Counted from the first letter of the stretch, positions 46,624-56,125 are shown. The stretch is 64,000 bases of DNA from Tildeniella torsiva UHER 1998/13D (GCA_019358835.1 JAHHIH010000023.1:37612-101611); one strand, 5' to 3'. The notes: generated by a model not told the origin, from the sequence alone. Numbers and translations: made by a program.

Positions 46624-47382
46624 TTAGTCTTCAACCCAGCGGGGAACGTACTGCCACCCATCGCGAATCTCATCCCGAAACCGCTGATGCCCTGGCTGCT
46701 TTTCCTCGACCAGCTGCCAAAAGGCCGCAGAGTGGTTCATATGCACCGTGTGGCACAGCTCGTGAACGAAGACGTAGTGCACCAGCTCCGGGGGCAAAAA
46801 CAGCAGCTTGTAATTGAGGCTGATGTCCTTGTTACTAGAGCAACTGGCCCAGCGGGTCTTTTGGCCTCGGATAGAAATGCGGCTAAAGGGCAGGTTGACG
46901 ACAAAACTCAGCTCGCGCAGCCAGGGGGCAAACTCGGCGCGGGCCTTGCGGCTCAGCCACTGGCGCAGCAGATCGCTACAAGCGGCACTGTTGTCTACAG
47001 CGCCACGCAGCAAGAGGGTATGGGGGCCACTCTGGGTCATGGCCAGGGTGCGAGTAGTAGCAGGCTGGTATTGAATCTGCCAGGTTTGGTGGCGCGATCG
47101 CACCTCGATCTGCCCCGGTTTTTCCTCAAAGTGGTCGTCGGTTAACCCAGCGGTTTGGTGGGCCAAGCGCTGGCGCGATCGCCACAGCCAGTCGCGCCGC
47201 CGATGCAGCAGCTCAGGCACCTGGCGCTGGTCAAAGCCGATGGGCACCACAACTTCAACCTGACCATTGAGGTGCACTTTGATGGAGACATGGCGGGCGC
47301 GATCGCTCTCCCGAATGCGGTAGTCGGGCAGCGCCGCCGTCTCAGGCGAAAAAAGCTCTAGCTGTTCAGACGAGTCAGCCAT
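46624..47382 (-). CDS. YgjP-like (DUF45) zinc metallopeptidase
   Basis: This is a 252-residue member of the YgjP/SprT-like metallopeptidase family. The N-terminal part has IRESDRARHVSIKVHLNGQVEVVVP, and the C-terminal domain has the zinc site HELCHTVHMNHSAAFW (HExxH plus the third His) preceded by TRWASCSSNKDISLNYKLLFLPPELV in outline. The ending WQYVPRWVED is complete. The biological role of such peptidases is poorly known; they are sometimes linked to type I restriction loci, which are not present here. The ATG at 47382 is preferred over 47397. Confidence 0.93.
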   Translation of the reverse strand: MADSSEQLELFSPETAALPDYRIRESDRARHVSIKVHLNGQVEVVVPIGFDQRQVPELLHRRRDWLWRSRQRLAHQTAGLTDDHFEEKPGQIEVRSRHQTWQIQYQPATTRTLAMTQSGPHTLLLRGAVDNSAACSDLLRQWLSRKARAEFAPWLRELSFVVNLPFSRISIRGQKTRWASCSSNKDISLNYKLLFLPPELVHYVFVHELCHTVHMNHSAAFWQLVEEKQPGHQRFRDEIRDGWQYVPRWVED

Positions 47383-47403
47383 GGGCGGCAGGAACACACT
47401 ATT

Positions 47404-47847
47404 TTAAATAGCCTGTTCTATCCTACGGTGCCCTAGAAAAGACAGCAAAATTTGCTGGTGCGGTGGCCCCAACGGACGCTCCCCCCGAGCACGAGCTGAG
47501 AACCGCTGGCCCCGGCGAATGTCCTCAACGCTCCATAGCCCCAAATCCAACCCTTCGGTCAGCACCAACTGCTCCGCCGGCACCACCAGCGGCCCGTGGT
47601 AGACGTGGCGCACCACGGCTTCATCCTCCACCCGCTCAAACAGCGCCAGCTGGGGCGCGACGTAGCCGATTTCTTCCTCTAGCTCTCGATACACCGCCAT
47701 GTCAGGGTCTTCGCCCGGTTCAAGGTGGCCGCCAAAAAAGGCCCAGTGACCCGGCCAGGCAATCGTGGGAATATCGTCGCGCAGCTGAAGCAGGAAGCGA
47801 TCGTTTTGGTAGAGGATGGCGATCGCCACCTCAGGCTTAGCAGTCAT
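47404..47847 (-). CDS. NUDIX hydrolase
   Basis: This is a 147-residue Nudix-fold protein. The Nudix box GHLEPGEDPDMAVYRELEEEIGY fits the GX5EX7REUXEEXGU pattern and provides the magnesium-binding glutamates. Such enzymes hydrolyse nucleoside diphosphates linked to other groups; the substrate cannot be read. The ATG at 47847 opens the conserved part. A GTG at 47862 with AAGGAG upstream is an alternative. The gene lies 21 bases upstream of the peptidase gene on the same strand and may be co-transcribed with it. Confidence 0.92.
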   Translation of the reverse strand: MTAKPEVAIAILYQNDRFLLQLRDDIPTIAWPGHWAFFGGHLEPGEDPDMAVYRELEEEIGYVAPQLALFERVEDEAVVRHVYHGPLVVPAEQLVLTEGLDLGLWSVEDIRRGQRFSARARGERPLGPPHQQILLSFLGHRRIEQAI

Positions 47848-47925
47848 CCGCGCATCACTCACCCTATTCCCTACTCCTTATATACATAACGCTGGCTCTC
47901 AGCCTTATTCTCTTGGCTTCATTCT

Positions 47926-48021
47926 CTACCGACCGGATCCGCGCCCTTCGTAGCAGGCTGAGGCGTTAAATGTAACGCCATGCTTAATATTATTGTTGCC
48001 GAAATAAATACTGCTGGTCAT
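47926..48021 (-). CDS. Putative small protein of 31 residues with strong ribosome-binding site
   Basis: An ATG at 48021 is preceded on the minus strand by AGGAGG with seven bases between, the best Shine-Dalgarno in this part of the window. The frame runs 31 codons to TAG and begins MTSSIYFGNNNIKHG, with a single Cys-Tyr near the end and a GRGSGR tail. An eight-codon frame just upstream (ATGACCACCCAGGAGGCATC and on) ends with a TGA that overlaps the ATG as ATGA, a coupling arrangement. I do not recognise the peptide. It lies in the divergent region between psaA and the NUDIX gene. Confidence 0.4.
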   Translation of the reverse strand: MTSSIYFGNNNIKHGVTFNASACYEGRGSGR

Positions 48022-48131
48022 AGGGATGCCTCCTGGGTGGTCATACCACCAGCTACAGCGCCAGCACTGAGGATTTCGGAAACTCTAAACCCTCTACAAC
48101 TCGCTAAAGATCAAGCAACGAGCAGCAATAA

Positions 48132-48147
48132 TTAACATTAGTTAACA
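48132..48147 (+). promoter_or_regulatory. Degenerate HLR1-like direct repeat upstream of psaA
   Basis: ATTAACATTAGTTAACAG contains two TTAACA units with a 10-base period, the same spacing as in HLR1. Each unit has an extra A compared with the TTACA core. Established knowledge: RpaB binds HLR1 sites at psaA-psaB promoters in other cyanobacteria. The site is about 190 bases before the likely -10 box, which is far. Confidence 0.3.
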
Positions 48148-48328
48148 GAAAGAGGGTGCGATCGCTAATTTGGAGAGATCAACCCGGCTGTTTATTGAGT
48201 TTTGTTAATGAAACCCTGCTTCAGAGATCAATTTTGTGATCAGAGCAATTCCAGAAGCCTCATGGATCAAGGGCTTCCGCAGATTGAATTATTGTAAACC
48301 CCGGTCAAAAAGCGTCAAATCACGAGAC

Positions 48329-48334
48329 TATAAT
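48329..48334 (+). promoter_or_regulatory. Likely psaA -10 box
   Basis: An exact TATAAT lies 121 bases before the psaA ATG. No good -35 hexamer is 17 bases upstream (AAAAAG in that place), as is common for light-regulated cyanobacterial promoters. It would give an untranslated leader of about 115 nt. Confidence 0.45.
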
Positions 48335-48455
48335 GCTCAAGAGCAATCACCGCCTAAGTATCGATTGTGCCTGTGGGCCACGGCTCACTTGAGTACAGTT
48401 CTACCCAAAGCGATTGATTCTCCATTTGCTTTTGTCTAGAGAGAGGAGAGTCTCC

Positions 48456-50720
48456 ATGACAACTACCCCGCGCGAGCGGGAGGCGAAAGCCAAGGTCATC
48501 GTCGATAGAGATCCAGTACCTACTTCCTTCGAGAAGTGGGGTAAGCCGGGTCACTTTGATCGGACCTTAGCTAAGGGCCCCAAAACCACCACTTGGATTT
48601 GGAACCTTCACGCCGACGCTCACGATTTCGATAGTCATACCAGTGATTTAGAAGACATTTCGCGCAAAATCTTTAGTGCGCACTTCGGTCACCTAGCCGT
48701 CGTCTTTATCTGGCTCAGCGGCATGTACTTCCATGGCGCTAAGTTTTCCAACTTCGAAGCCTGGATGACCAACCCCACGGGCATCAAGCCCAGCGCCCAG
48801 GTCGTTTGGCCGATCTTCGGTCAAGAGATCCTCAACGGCGACGTAGGGGGTGGTTTCCACGGTATTCAAATTACCTCTGGCCTATTCCAGATGTGGCGGG
48901 CCGCTGGCATCACCAATGGCTTCCAGCTCTACGTCACCGCCATTGGGGCGCTGGTCATGGCAGCTCTGATGCTGTTTGCCGGCTGGTTCCATTACCACAA
49001 GGCCGCTCCCAAGCTGGAGTGGTTCCAAAACGTGGAATCGATGATGAACCACCACTTGGCGGGTCTCCTCGGTCTGGGCTGCCTCAGCTGGGCCGGGCAC
49101 CAAATCCACGTGGCGCTGCCCATTAACAAAATGCTGGATGCCGGTGTGGCCGTACAGGATATTCCCCTGCCCCACCAGTTCATCCTGAATAAGAGTCTCA
49201 TGGCTGACCTGTACCCTAGCTTTGCTGAGGGTCTGAAGCCGTTCTTCACCCTGAACTGGGGTGTGTACGCCGACTTCCTCACCTTCAAGGGCGGTCTGAA
49301 CCCCGTGACTGGCGGCCTCTGGCTGTCGGATACGGCTCACCACCACCTGGCGCTAGCCGTGCTCTTCATTGTTGCGGGCCACATGTACCGCACCAACTGG
49401 GGCATCGGCCACAGCATGAAGGAGATTCTAGAGGGCCACAAAGGCGATCCTCTACTCTTTGGTGGCAAGGGCCACGATGGCCTGTACGAGAACCTGACCA
49501 CATCCTGGCATGCCCAGCTGGCGGTTAACCTGGCCATCCTCGGTTCCCTCACCATCATCGTGGCGCAGCACATGTACGCCATGCCTCCCTATCCGTACAT
49601 CGCGACGGATTACCCCACTCAGCTGTCGCTGTTTACCCACCACATGTGGATTGGCGGCTTCCTGATTGTGGGCGCTGGTGCTCACGCTGCCATCTTTATG
49701 GTGCGTGACTATGATCCGGCAGTGAATATGGACAACGCGCTCGATCGCATGCTGCGTTCCCGCGATGCCATTATTTCTCACCTCAACTGGGTCTGTATTT
49801 TCCTCGGCTTCCACAGCTTTGGTCTGTACATCCACAACGACACCATGCGCGCCCTGGGCCGTCCCCAGGACATGTTCTCTGACACCGCCATTAAGCTGCA
49901 ACCGGTCTTTGCCCAGTGGGTACAAGGCTTCCACGCAGCGGCAGCAGGGGCTACTGCTCCTAACGCTATGGCCAGTGTTAGCCCCGTGTTTGGCGGCGAT
50001 GTCGTGGCAGTGGCTGGCAAGGTAGCGATGATGCCCATGACCCTCGGCACCGCCGACTTCATGGTGCACCACATCCACGCCTTCACCATCCACGTGACCG
50101 CGCTGATTCTGCTCAAAGGCGTGCTGTACGCTCGCAGCTCTCGACTCGTACCCGATAAAGGTGACCTGGGCTTCCGGTTCCCCTGCGACGGTCCCGGTCG
50201 GGGCGGCACCTGTCAGGTTTCCGCTTGGGATCACGTGTTCCTGGGCCTGTTCTGGATGTACAACTCCATCTCGATTGTGATCTTCCACTTCAGCTGGAAG
50301 ATGCAGTCCGACATTTGGGGCACAGTGAGCCCCGATGGCACGGTGAGTCATATTACCGGCGGCAACTTCGCCCAAAGTGCGATCACCATCAACGGCTGGC
50401 TGCGCGACTTCCTGTGGGCGCAAGCCTCCCAGGTGATCGGCTCCTACGGCTCGGCTCTGTCGGCCTACGGTCTGCTGTTCTTGGGTGCCCACTTTGTTTG
50501 GGCCTTTAGCCTGATGTTCCTGTTCAGTGGCCGCGGCTACTGGCAAGAGCTGATTGAGTCCATCGTGTGGGCTCACAGCAAGCTAAAGGTGGCTCCCGCT
50601 ATTCAGCCTCGCGCTCTGAGCATCACTCAGGGTCGGGCAGTGGGTGTGGCCCACTACCTCCTTGGGGGTATTGCCACCACCTGGGCCTTCTTCCTGGCTC
50701 GAATTATCGCGGTGGGCTAG
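48456..50720 (+). CDS. psaA: Photosystem I P700 chlorophyll a apoprotein A1
   Basis: PsaA and PsaB form the thylakoid-membrane core of photosystem I and hold P700, most antenna chlorophylls and the FX cluster. The 754 residues are the normal length and begin [13 protein letters not shown]. Many conserved His-containing membrane segments are visible, such as [24 protein letters not shown] in outline. The two FX cysteines are in the loop [12 protein letters not shown], and the protein ends in ARIIAVG. The start at 48456 follows GAGAGGAGAG and fits the family. The ORF extension to 48414 is leader. psaB follows after 122 bases in the usual operon order. Confidence 0.99.
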   Translation: MTTTPREREAKAKVIVDRDPVPTSFEKWGKPGHFDRTLAKGPKTTTWIWNLHADAHDFDSHTSDLEDISRKIFSAHFGHLAVVFIWLSGMYFHGAKFSNFEAWMTNPTGIKPSAQVVWPIFGQEILNGDVGGGFHGIQITSGLFQMWRAAGITNGFQLYVTAIGALVMAALMLFAGWFHYHKAAPKLEWFQNVESMMNHHLAGLLGLGCLSWAGHQIHVALPINKMLDAGVAVQDIPLPHQFILNKSLMADLYPSFAEGLKPFFTLNWGVYADFLTFKGGLNPVTGGLWLSDTAHHHLALAVLFIVAGHMYRTNWGIGHSMKEILEGHKGDPLLFGGKGHDGLYENLTTSWHAQLAVNLAILGSLTIIVAQHMYAMPPYPYIATDYPTQLSLFTHHMWIGGFLIVGAGAHAAIFMVRDYDPAVNMDNALDRMLRSRDAIISHLNWVCIFLGFHSFGLYIHNDTMRALGRPQDMFSDTAIKLQPVFAQWVQGFHAAAAGATAPNAMASVSPVFGGDVVAVAGKVAMMPMTLGTADFMVHHIHAFTIHVTALILLKGVLYARSSRLVPDKGDLGFRFPCDGPGRGGTCQVSAWDHVFLGLFWMYNSISIVIFHFSWKMQSDIWGTVSPDGTVSHITGGNFAQSAITINGWLRDFLWAQASQVIGSYGSALSAYGLLFLGAHFVWAFSLMFLFSGRGYWQELIESIVWAHSKLKVAPAIQPRALSITQGRAVGVAHYLLGGIATTWAFFLARIIAVG

Positions 50721-50842
50721 GTTTCTCGTCATGGAATCTCCTGGGGGGAAATCCAGGGCAGACACATAGATCTGCCCCTACGGGTTTTCCCCTACATACC
50801 GCACTCATGACTCAAATGTCGTACTAGAATCCGTTTTGATTC

Positions 50843-53044
50843 ATGGCAACTAAATTCCCTAAATTTAGCCAGGACCTGGCCCAAGATCCGACCACACGGC
50901 GGATCTGGTACGGGATTGCCACCGCCCACGACTTTGAAAGCCACGACGGCATGACGGAGGAGAATCTTTACCAAAAGATCTTCGCCTCCCACTTCGGCCA
51001 TCTGGCAATCATCTTTCTGTGGACTTCGGGCAACCTGTTCCACGTCGCCTGGCAAGGCAACTTTGAACAGTGGATCAAAGATCCGCTCAACGTCAAACCG
51101 ATCGCCCACGCGATTTGGGATCCTCACTTTGGCCAGCCTGCGGTAGATGCGTTCTCCCAGGCCGGGTCTTCGACTCCGGTGAACATCGCGTTTTCTGGGG
51201 TGTATCACTGGTGGTACACCATCGGTATGCGCACCAACACCGACCTGTACACTGGCGCTGTCTTTCTGCTGATTCTGTCGGCGGTCTTCCTGTTCGCAGG
51301 CTGGCTGCACCTTCAGCCCAAGTTTCGCCCCAGCTTGTCCTGGTTTAAAAACGCCGAGTCTCGCCTCAACCACCACCTGGCTGGTTTGTTTGGCGTCAGC
51401 TCTTTGGCTTGGACCGGTCACTTGGTGCACGTGGCTATCCCCGAATCTCGCGGGGTTCACGTGGGTTGGGACAACTTCCTCTCGATGAAGCCCCACCCCG
51501 AAGGCTTGATGCCCTTCTTCACCGGCAACTGGGGGGTGTACGCCCAGAACCCCGATACCTCTAGCCATATCTTTGGTACGGCGACCGGGTCTGGTTCTGC
51601 AATTCTGACCTTCCTGGGCGGCTTCCATCCTCAGACCGAGTCTCTCTGGCTGACGGATATGGCTCACCACCATCTGGCGATCGCGGTGATCTTCATCATC
51701 GCCGGGCACATGTATCGCACCAACTTCGGTATCGGCCACAGCATCAAGGAAATCTTGAATGCTCACAAGCCCCCCGCAGGCGGTTTGGGTGAAGGGCACA
51801 AGGGTCTCTACGACACCTTGAACAACTCCCTCCACTTCCAGCTGGCGCTGGCGCTGGCTTCCCTCGGTGTGGTCACCTCCCTGGTGGCGCAGCACATGTA
51901 TGCGCTGCCTCCCTACGCATTCATGGCTCGGGATTACACCACCATGGCGGCCCTGTACACCCACCACCAGTACATCGCTGGGTTCATCATGGTGGGGGCC
52001 TTTGCCCACGGCGCGATCTTCCTGATTCGCGACTACGATCCGGCGGCCAACAAAAACAACGTGCTCTACCGAGTGCTAGAGCACAAGGAAGCGATCATCT
52101 CGCACCTGAGCTGGGTGTCGCTGTTCCTGGGCTTCCACACCCTGGGTCTGTACGTGCACAACGACGTGGTGGTGGCCTTTGGCACCCCCGAAAAGCAGAT
52201 TCTAGTTGAGCCGGTGTTTGCCCAGTGGGTGCAAGCCTGCTCGGGTAAGCTGCTCTACGGTTTTGACACGCTGCTGTCGAACCCCGACAGCGTGACTCAA
52301 ACCGCCAATGCCGTTTGGCTGCCCGGCTGGTTTGAGGCCATCAACAGCAACGCTAACTCGCTGTTTCTGACCATTGGCCCTGGCGACTTCTTGGTTCACC
52401 ATGCGATCGCCCTGGGTCTGCACACCACCACCCTGATCTTGGTCAAGGGTGCTCTGGATGCACGCGGTTCGAAGCTGATGCCCGACAAAAAAGACTTCGG
52501 CTATAGCTTCCCCTGCGACGGCCCTGGCCGTGGCGGCACCTGCGACATCTCCGCTTGGGATTCGTTCTACCTGGCGATGTTCTGGATGCTCAACACCCTT
52601 GGTTGGGTGACTTTCTACTGGCACTGGAAGCATCTGGCTATTTGGTCGGGCAACGTGGCTCAGTTTAATGAGTCGTCTAACTACCTAATGGGCTGGTTGC
52701 GTGACTATCTGTGGCTCAACAGCTCTCAGCTAATCAACGGCTACAACCCCTACGGCATGAACAACCTAGCTGTCTGGGCCTGGATGTTCCTCTTTGGGCA
52801 CCTGGTTTGGGCGACCGGCTTCATGTTCTTGATCTCCTGGCGCGGTTACTGGCAAGAGCTGATCGAAACTCTGGTCTGGGCCCACGAGCGCACTCCCCTG
52901 GCGAACCTGGTTCGTTGGAAGGACAAGCCCGTTGCCATGTCGATCATCCAGGGTCGAGTTGTGGGTCTGGCTCACTTCACGGTGGGCTACATCCTCACCT
53001 ACGCGGCTTTCCTGATAGCTTCAACCTCCAGCCGCTTTGGCTAG
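50843..53044 (+). CDS. psaB: Photosystem I P700 chlorophyll a apoprotein A2
   Basis: PsaB is the second core subunit of photosystem I, partner of PsaA. The 733 residues begin [22 protein letters not shown] and match family length. The FX loop reads [18 protein letters not shown], with both cysteines present. Eleven hydrophobic helices with the chlorophyll-binding histidines follow the family pattern, and the end [13 protein letters not shown] is typical. No Shine-Dalgarno is evident before the ATG; translation may be coupled to psaA. A strong terminator follows 24 bases after the stop. Confidence 0.99.
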   Translation: MATKFPKFSQDLAQDPTTRRIWYGIATAHDFESHDGMTEENLYQKIFASHFGHLAIIFLWTSGNLFHVAWQGNFEQWIKDPLNVKPIAHAIWDPHFGQPAVDAFSQAGSSTPVNIAFSGVYHWWYTIGMRTNTDLYTGAVFLLILSAVFLFAGWLHLQPKFRPSLSWFKNAESRLNHHLAGLFGVSSLAWTGHLVHVAIPESRGVHVGWDNFLSMKPHPEGLMPFFTGNWGVYAQNPDTSSHIFGTATGSGSAILTFLGGFHPQTESLWLTDMAHHHLAIAVIFIIAGHMYRTNFGIGHSIKEILNAHKPPAGGLGEGHKGLYDTLNNSLHFQLALALASLGVVTSLVAQHMYALPPYAFMARDYTTMAALYTHHQYIAGFIMVGAFAHGAIFLIRDYDPAANKNNVLYRVLEHKEAIISHLSWVSLFLGFHTLGLYVHNDVVVAFGTPEKQILVEPVFAQWVQACSGKLLYGFDTLLSNPDSVTQTANAVWLPGWFEAINSNANSLFLTIGPGDFLVHHAIALGLHTTTLILVKGALDARGSKLMPDKKDFGYSFPCDGPGRGGTCDISAWDSFYLAMFWMLNTLGWVTFYWHWKHLAIWSGNVAQFNESSNYLMGWLRDYLWLNSSQLINGYNPYGMNNLAVWAWMFLFGHLVWATGFMFLISWRGYWQELIETLVWAHERTPLANLVRWKDKPVAMSIIQGRVVGLAHFTVGYILTYAAFLIASTSSRFG

Positions 53045-53068
53045 GTTAGCTAGTTAGGCAAATCCTTC

Positions 53069-53108
53069 AAAACTCCTCGGCGCATTGCTCCGGGGAGTTT
53101 TGTTGTTT
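53069..53108 (+). terminator. psaAB terminator
   Basis: A 12-bp stem AAAACTCCTCGG/CCGGGGAGTTTT (one G-T pair) with a 9-nt loop is followed by GTTGTTT. It lies 24 bases after the psaB stop. The nominal start of the next frame (53085) is inside this hairpin, so that gene must begin later. Confidence 0.95.
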
Positions 53109-53174
53109 AGAATAGCTTCTAAACCTCACATAAAGTCCAAATCACATACTCAAATAGGCTGTTTCGGCATTGCA

Positions 53175-54701
53175 ATGATACACCCAGGATCGATAGGTGG
53201 ATTTCCAGGTGATTGGACATACCAAGGCGATGCCAAGCTTTTAGTTGGAAATTTTCCGTTAGTTTTAACGATAATCTTGCAGTTGGTTTTTGTGGAAGAA
53301 GCAGAAATCAATATAAAACTAATCTGGAGAGATATTTCTAAGGAGAGTCGGTGCTCTGTCGCCGTTGAGATGAATAAGGTTAGGGAGCAAATTCTCATCA
53401 TTCAGGGTGGCATTCTCATACACGGATATTCCATGCCGCCTCTCAATACAAGTAACGGAACAACAGAGTTTCATGCTTTGAAGCTAATAACATATTCTGG
53501 ACTTCCTGAGGACATCTCTTTAAAGAATGGCGAACGCTCTTTTACTCAGCTAAGAGCTTACCTAAACGATGAATTTTCATCGGTGGACAAAATATTCAAT
53601 GTGAAATTTGAAAATACGCCTGTACAAGAAAGTGAAAAGGAAGATTTTCTAATCAACAAGGAAAGTTTGTATTGCTGCTTAAACTCAGGTTATGAAGTGA
53701 AATGCGGCAAGAAGTATGTTGCTCATAAGAATAATGGTATTTTCTTCAGAAAAAATATAGATACATTATACAATTTAAGCTTTATAGATATTAGGGTTCC
53801 AGTCGATAATAAAACCATCAACTCTTCCTTAGGTGATATTTCTGCGAATCTTGCTATACTCTTAGCTCAGCATTTGGAGGAGTTATTAAACGATTTATGT
53901 GCATATCTAAGTGTTGTATGTGGTCGAGAGATCTTGCCAATTTACTTTGAATATTCAATATCCGATCAAAGCAAATTTATTTGGGGTCGTATAGTTCCTA
54001 TTTGGGAAAGAAGAAGAATACCTAAAATGAGTAAATCCTGGCCTACGGAAGGTATTCATTTTCTAGGCAACGTTACTTCCTTTCTTGAGTGTTGTCCTTT
54101 TAATAAGCAGCTAAGTAGAGGGATTGGACATTTAAAACTTACTGTTTATGAATCTACTGCTGAATTAAAGTTAATGGCGGCATGTGCTGCAATAGAGTAC
54201 TTTTATTCTTTTTGGTTTCGTGAATTGGATGGCTTGTCCAAATTGGTTGCTGCAAATCATGAAGATAATAAACTCGTCGACAAAAACATTATTAAAAGGC
54301 TCAGGAAACTAGTGGTTTCCAAAGAAACTAAAACCCCTTTTCTATCTACAGTCATTCGCTTCTTTTTGAACGATTTAGGTCTTGACTGGAAGAAGTACAT
54401 GGACGATTCAGGGATTCCATTTTTTATTGAAATCAGAAATACTATTGTACATGGTGATTTTACGGCTGAGGATACAGATATCTTTAAGGCCGAAGATATA
54501 GCTAAGAAAATGGCCTCAGAGATTTTATATTCTGTCTTAGAGAAAGTAACTAAGTCGGATGATGTGAGTCTTTATAAAAGCTTGCCAGTACGTCCTATAG
54601 AAAAAGAGTTGTATACTTTTTCTGATGGTTGGTCTGTAATGAGTGACGTACTAATTGAGCTAAATGAAGATTTGGAAGTTAAGACTTTTTGGAATTCATA
54701 A
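53175..54701 (+). CDS. HEPN-motif protein of an AT-rich accessory island
   Basis: This is a protein of about 508 residues from the ATG at 53175, of much lower GC content than its neighbours. The N-terminal half (about 1-200) is beta-rich with no clear motif. The C-terminal half is helical and contains FFIEIRNTIVHGDF at about residues 417-430, fitting the Rx4H motif (R421...H426) of HEPN RNases, in the style of ApeA-like HEPN domains. Proteins with this layout occur in phage-defence islands and abortive-infection loci. An upstream IEYFYSFWFRELDG segment fits the first HEPN helices. The true start is uncertain, as no ribosome-binding site is seen. A UPF0175/DUF3368 pair follows. The defence role is an inference. 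Confidence 0.55.
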   Translation: MIHPGSIGGFPGDWTYQGDAKLLVGNFPLVLTIILQLVFVEEAEINIKLIWRDISKESRCSVAVEMNKVREQILIIQGGILIHGYSMPPLNTSNGTTEFHALKLITYSGLPEDISLKNGERSFTQLRAYLNDEFSSVDKIFNVKFENTPVQESEKEDFLINKESLYCCLNSGYEVKCGKKYVAHKNNGIFFRKNIDTLYNLSFIDIRVPVDNKTINSSLGDISANLAILLAQHLEELLNDLCAYLSVVCGREILPIYFEYSISDQSKFIWGRIVPIWERRRIPKMSKSWPTEGIHFLGNVTSFLECCPFNKQLSRGIGHLKLTVYESTAELKLMAACAAIEYFYSFWFRELDGLSKLVAANHEDNKLVDKNIIKRLRKLVVSKETKTPFLSTVIRFFLNDLGLDWKKYMDDSGIPFFIEIRNTIVHGDFTAEDTDIFKAEDIAKKMASEILYSVLEKVTKSDDVSLYKSLPVRPIEKELYTFSDGWSVMSDVLIELNEDLEVKTFWNS

Positions 54702-54805
54702 TCATTCGCTATTAACCGAAGGCAAGATAAAATAGGCCAAGCCCATTAACTATACCTTGATAAATGTCTCATCATTGAAGAATAAATAATCTATGGTTTA
54801 AGCTC

Positions 54806-55042
54806 ATGAACAAGGAATTTACTCAAACAATTGCATCAGAAGTTCAGCTATTCCAGACGCTTGATCAAAAAGAGAACTTTCTTTTTCTGATCGGTGCCCT
54901 GTTGGCTAGGGTCATCAGTCTCAGAAAAGCTTCAGAGATCATGCAGTTGGAACCCTCTGAGTTCCTCAAGATTCTAGATCTGATGGGGATTGAGTTTTCT
55001 TATTTATCCGAAGAAGACGTTGAGCTAGAAAAAAGCTGGTGA
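54806..55042 (+). CDS. UPF0175 family protein, likely antitoxin
   Basis: This is a 78-residue protein whose C-terminal part (ISLRKASEIMQLEPSEFLKILDLMGIEFSYLSEEDVELE in outline) fits UPF0175, a small family with a helix-turn-helix-like region. Established knowledge: UPF0175 genes often stand just before DUF3368 PIN-domain genes, forming a VapBC-like toxin-antitoxin pair. Here the PIN gene starts four bases after its stop. Antitoxin function is inferred from this pairing. It is AT-rich like the HEPN gene before it. Confidence 0.8.
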   Translation: MNKEFTQTIASEVQLFQTLDQKENFLFLIGALLARVISLRKASEIMQLEPSEFLKILDLMGIEFSYLSEEDVELEKSW

Positions 55043-55046
55043 ATGA

Positions 55047-55532
55047 ATGCAGATCGTTATCAATTCATCACCGCTCATATTCCTCGCGAAGTTGGGCTAT
55101 CTTCGGCAGCTCCTCAACTATCCGGATAGTTTCTATATTCCTCAATCCGTCGCAGATGAAATTTCAGTTAAATCAGACTCTGCTAGCCAAGTCGTTCAAG
55201 CTTTTATTGGTTCTGGTGTTCTGCAAGTTCGTGCAGTTGCTCTAGTTAACCTTGCTCAAAGCCTCAATCAGCGGTTAGGTCAGGGCGAATCGGATGCGAT
55301 CGCTCTAGGTATTGAGTTAAACGTAAACTATGTCTTGCTCGATGACCTTGCAGCTAGAAAAGAAGCTATACGCCTTGGCCTAACTATTAGAGGCACTCTG
55401 GCCGTTATTAATAAAATGATGATGGATAGAACGATCAAAGTTGACAGCCTAGATGATCTCTATGCCCGTTGTATAGAAATAGATTTTAGGGTTAAGCGGT
55501 CTATTTTTGAGCAGATTTTCCTTGATGAGTAG
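55047..55532 (+). CDS. DUF3368 PIN-domain protein, likely RNase toxin
   Basis: This is a 161-residue PIN-fold protein. VINSSPLIFLAKLG forms the first strand, with Asn in the place of the first acidic residue, as in many DUF3368 members. QGESDAIALGIE provides the middle Glu and Asp, and YVLLDDLAARKEAIRLGL the later Asp pair that bind metal in PIN nucleases. RGTLAVINKM completes the pattern. The product would cut RNA and be held in check by the UPF0175 protein encoded just before it. A shared bidirectional terminator follows at 55611. Confidence 0.85.
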   Translation: MQIVINSSPLIFLAKLGYLRQLLNYPDSFYIPQSVADEISVKSDSASQVVQAFIGSGVLQVRAVALVNLAQSLNQRLGQGESDAIALGIELNVNYVLLDDLAARKEAIRLGLTIRGTLAVINKMMMDRTIKVDSLDDLYARCIEIDFRVKRSIFEQIFLDE

Positions 55533-55610
55533 TTAAAAAATGAACGTTGGTAGTCGTCTAATCTAGGACAAAGCCAACTCAAACCCATCTAATCCTGCAA
55601 CAACTAAAAA

Positions 55611-55635
55611 CCCCTGGTCAAGGCCAGGGGCTTTT
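55611..55635. terminator. Bidirectional terminator
   Basis: The stem CCCCTGG/CCAGGGG (55611-55617 and 55624-55630) has a 6-nt loop, A residues on its left and CTTTT on its right. It lies between the toxin-antitoxin pair (+) and the psb34 pair (-), which converge, and fits both. Confidence 0.9.
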
Positions 55636-55669
55636 ATATCAGCGACTTTATAAACTAAATCGATATCAC

Positions 55670-55867
55670 CTAGGCCAGAAAACCGAGCCGTTGGCCGTTG
55701 GCTTTGGCCTTGCGAATGAGCGCTTGGCGCTCTTTGCTATCGATGCCAAAGCGGTTGCAGAAGTTGGTAATGGTCTTGGAGTGAAGGGCGATCGCTTGAC
55801 CCCGCAGCTTATTAAATTTTGGAGTGCCCATGATGTTGCGAACTAGCAGAACCATTGGTGCAAACAT
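55670..55867 (-). CDS. Small conserved cyanobacterial protein downstream of psb34
   Basis: From the ATG at 55867, with GGAG nine bases upstream, the gene encodes 65 residues: an N-terminal short hydrophobic part (MFAPMVLLVRNIMG), then KFNKLRGQAIALHSKTITNFCNRFGI and a basic C-terminal helix with RQALIRKAKANGQRLGFLA. I recognise similar small proteins in many cyanobacteria, some named electron transporter in databases, a name I cannot support from the sequence. It lies 51 bases downstream of the psb34-like gene and is probably co-transcribed with it. Confidence 0.75.
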   Translation of the reverse strand: MFAPMVLLVRNIMGTPKFNKLRGQAIALHSKTITNFCNRFGIDSKERQALIRKAKANGQRLGFLA

Positions 55868-55918
55868 AGCGCTTCTTCTCCAAAGACTCTTAGAAACTTC
55901 TTGCAAAACTGAACGAAA

Positions 55919-56092
55919 TTAGCTGACGGCCAGGGTGACCAGCACTAGGCCAGTCACAAAGAGAGTGGCGATCGCGGCTTGCAGCGCGTAGCCCTTTTGT
56001 TGCTCGGGTGAGGGGTAGCTAGCGAAATACATTTCAGGTTCTACGGCGTAGTTGTTGAGAATGCCGTTGTCGAGTTGGGTGGTGGTGAACAT
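55919..56092 (-). CDS. psb34: Psb34-like photosystem II assembly protein
   Basis: This is a 57-residue single-helix protein. The N-terminal arm TTQLDNGILNNYAVEPEMYFASYPSPEQQ shares the LNN(F/Y)AxEPxxY pattern of high-light-inducible proteins and of Psb34, which binds CP47 during photosystem II assembly. The hydrophobic helix (about 37-56) ends in VTLAVS and lacks the chlorophyll-binding motif of true HLIPs, which fits Psb34. The ATG at 56092 has a strong CAGGAGGG site. An exact HLR1 box lies 34 bases upstream, so control by RpaB under changing light is likely. The assignment rests on memory of the family and is less certain than the reading frame. Confidence 0.72.
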   Translation of the reverse strand: MFTTTQLDNGILNNYAVEPEMYFASYPSPEQQKGYALQAAIATLFVTGLVLVTLAVS

Positions 56093-56125
56093 TGCGAGGC
56101 CCTCCTGGGGTGCTGAATGTTTCTT

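Larger units (their letters stand above)
48022..48455. other. psaA upstream region
   Basis: This 434-bp region is AT-richer than its surroundings. It contains the likely psaA promoter (TATAAT at 48329-48334), a pair of TTAACA direct repeats 10 bases apart at 48132-48147, and a HIP1 octamer between them and the promoter. Apart from the small frames described at 47926-48021 and just upstream, no gene is seen. Confidence 0.55.

Noticed and set aside
49452..50576. Minus-strand frame of 374 codons opposite psaA, and a similar one opposite psaB (50792-52009)
   Set aside because: Long antisense frames arise from the codon bias of psaA and psaB; the peptides are histidine-rich mirror images without family features.
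53085..53174. N-terminal extension of the HEPN gene from an ATG at 53085
   Set aside because: This ATG lies in the loop of the psaAB terminator, so it is unlikely to be in the mature message as a start.
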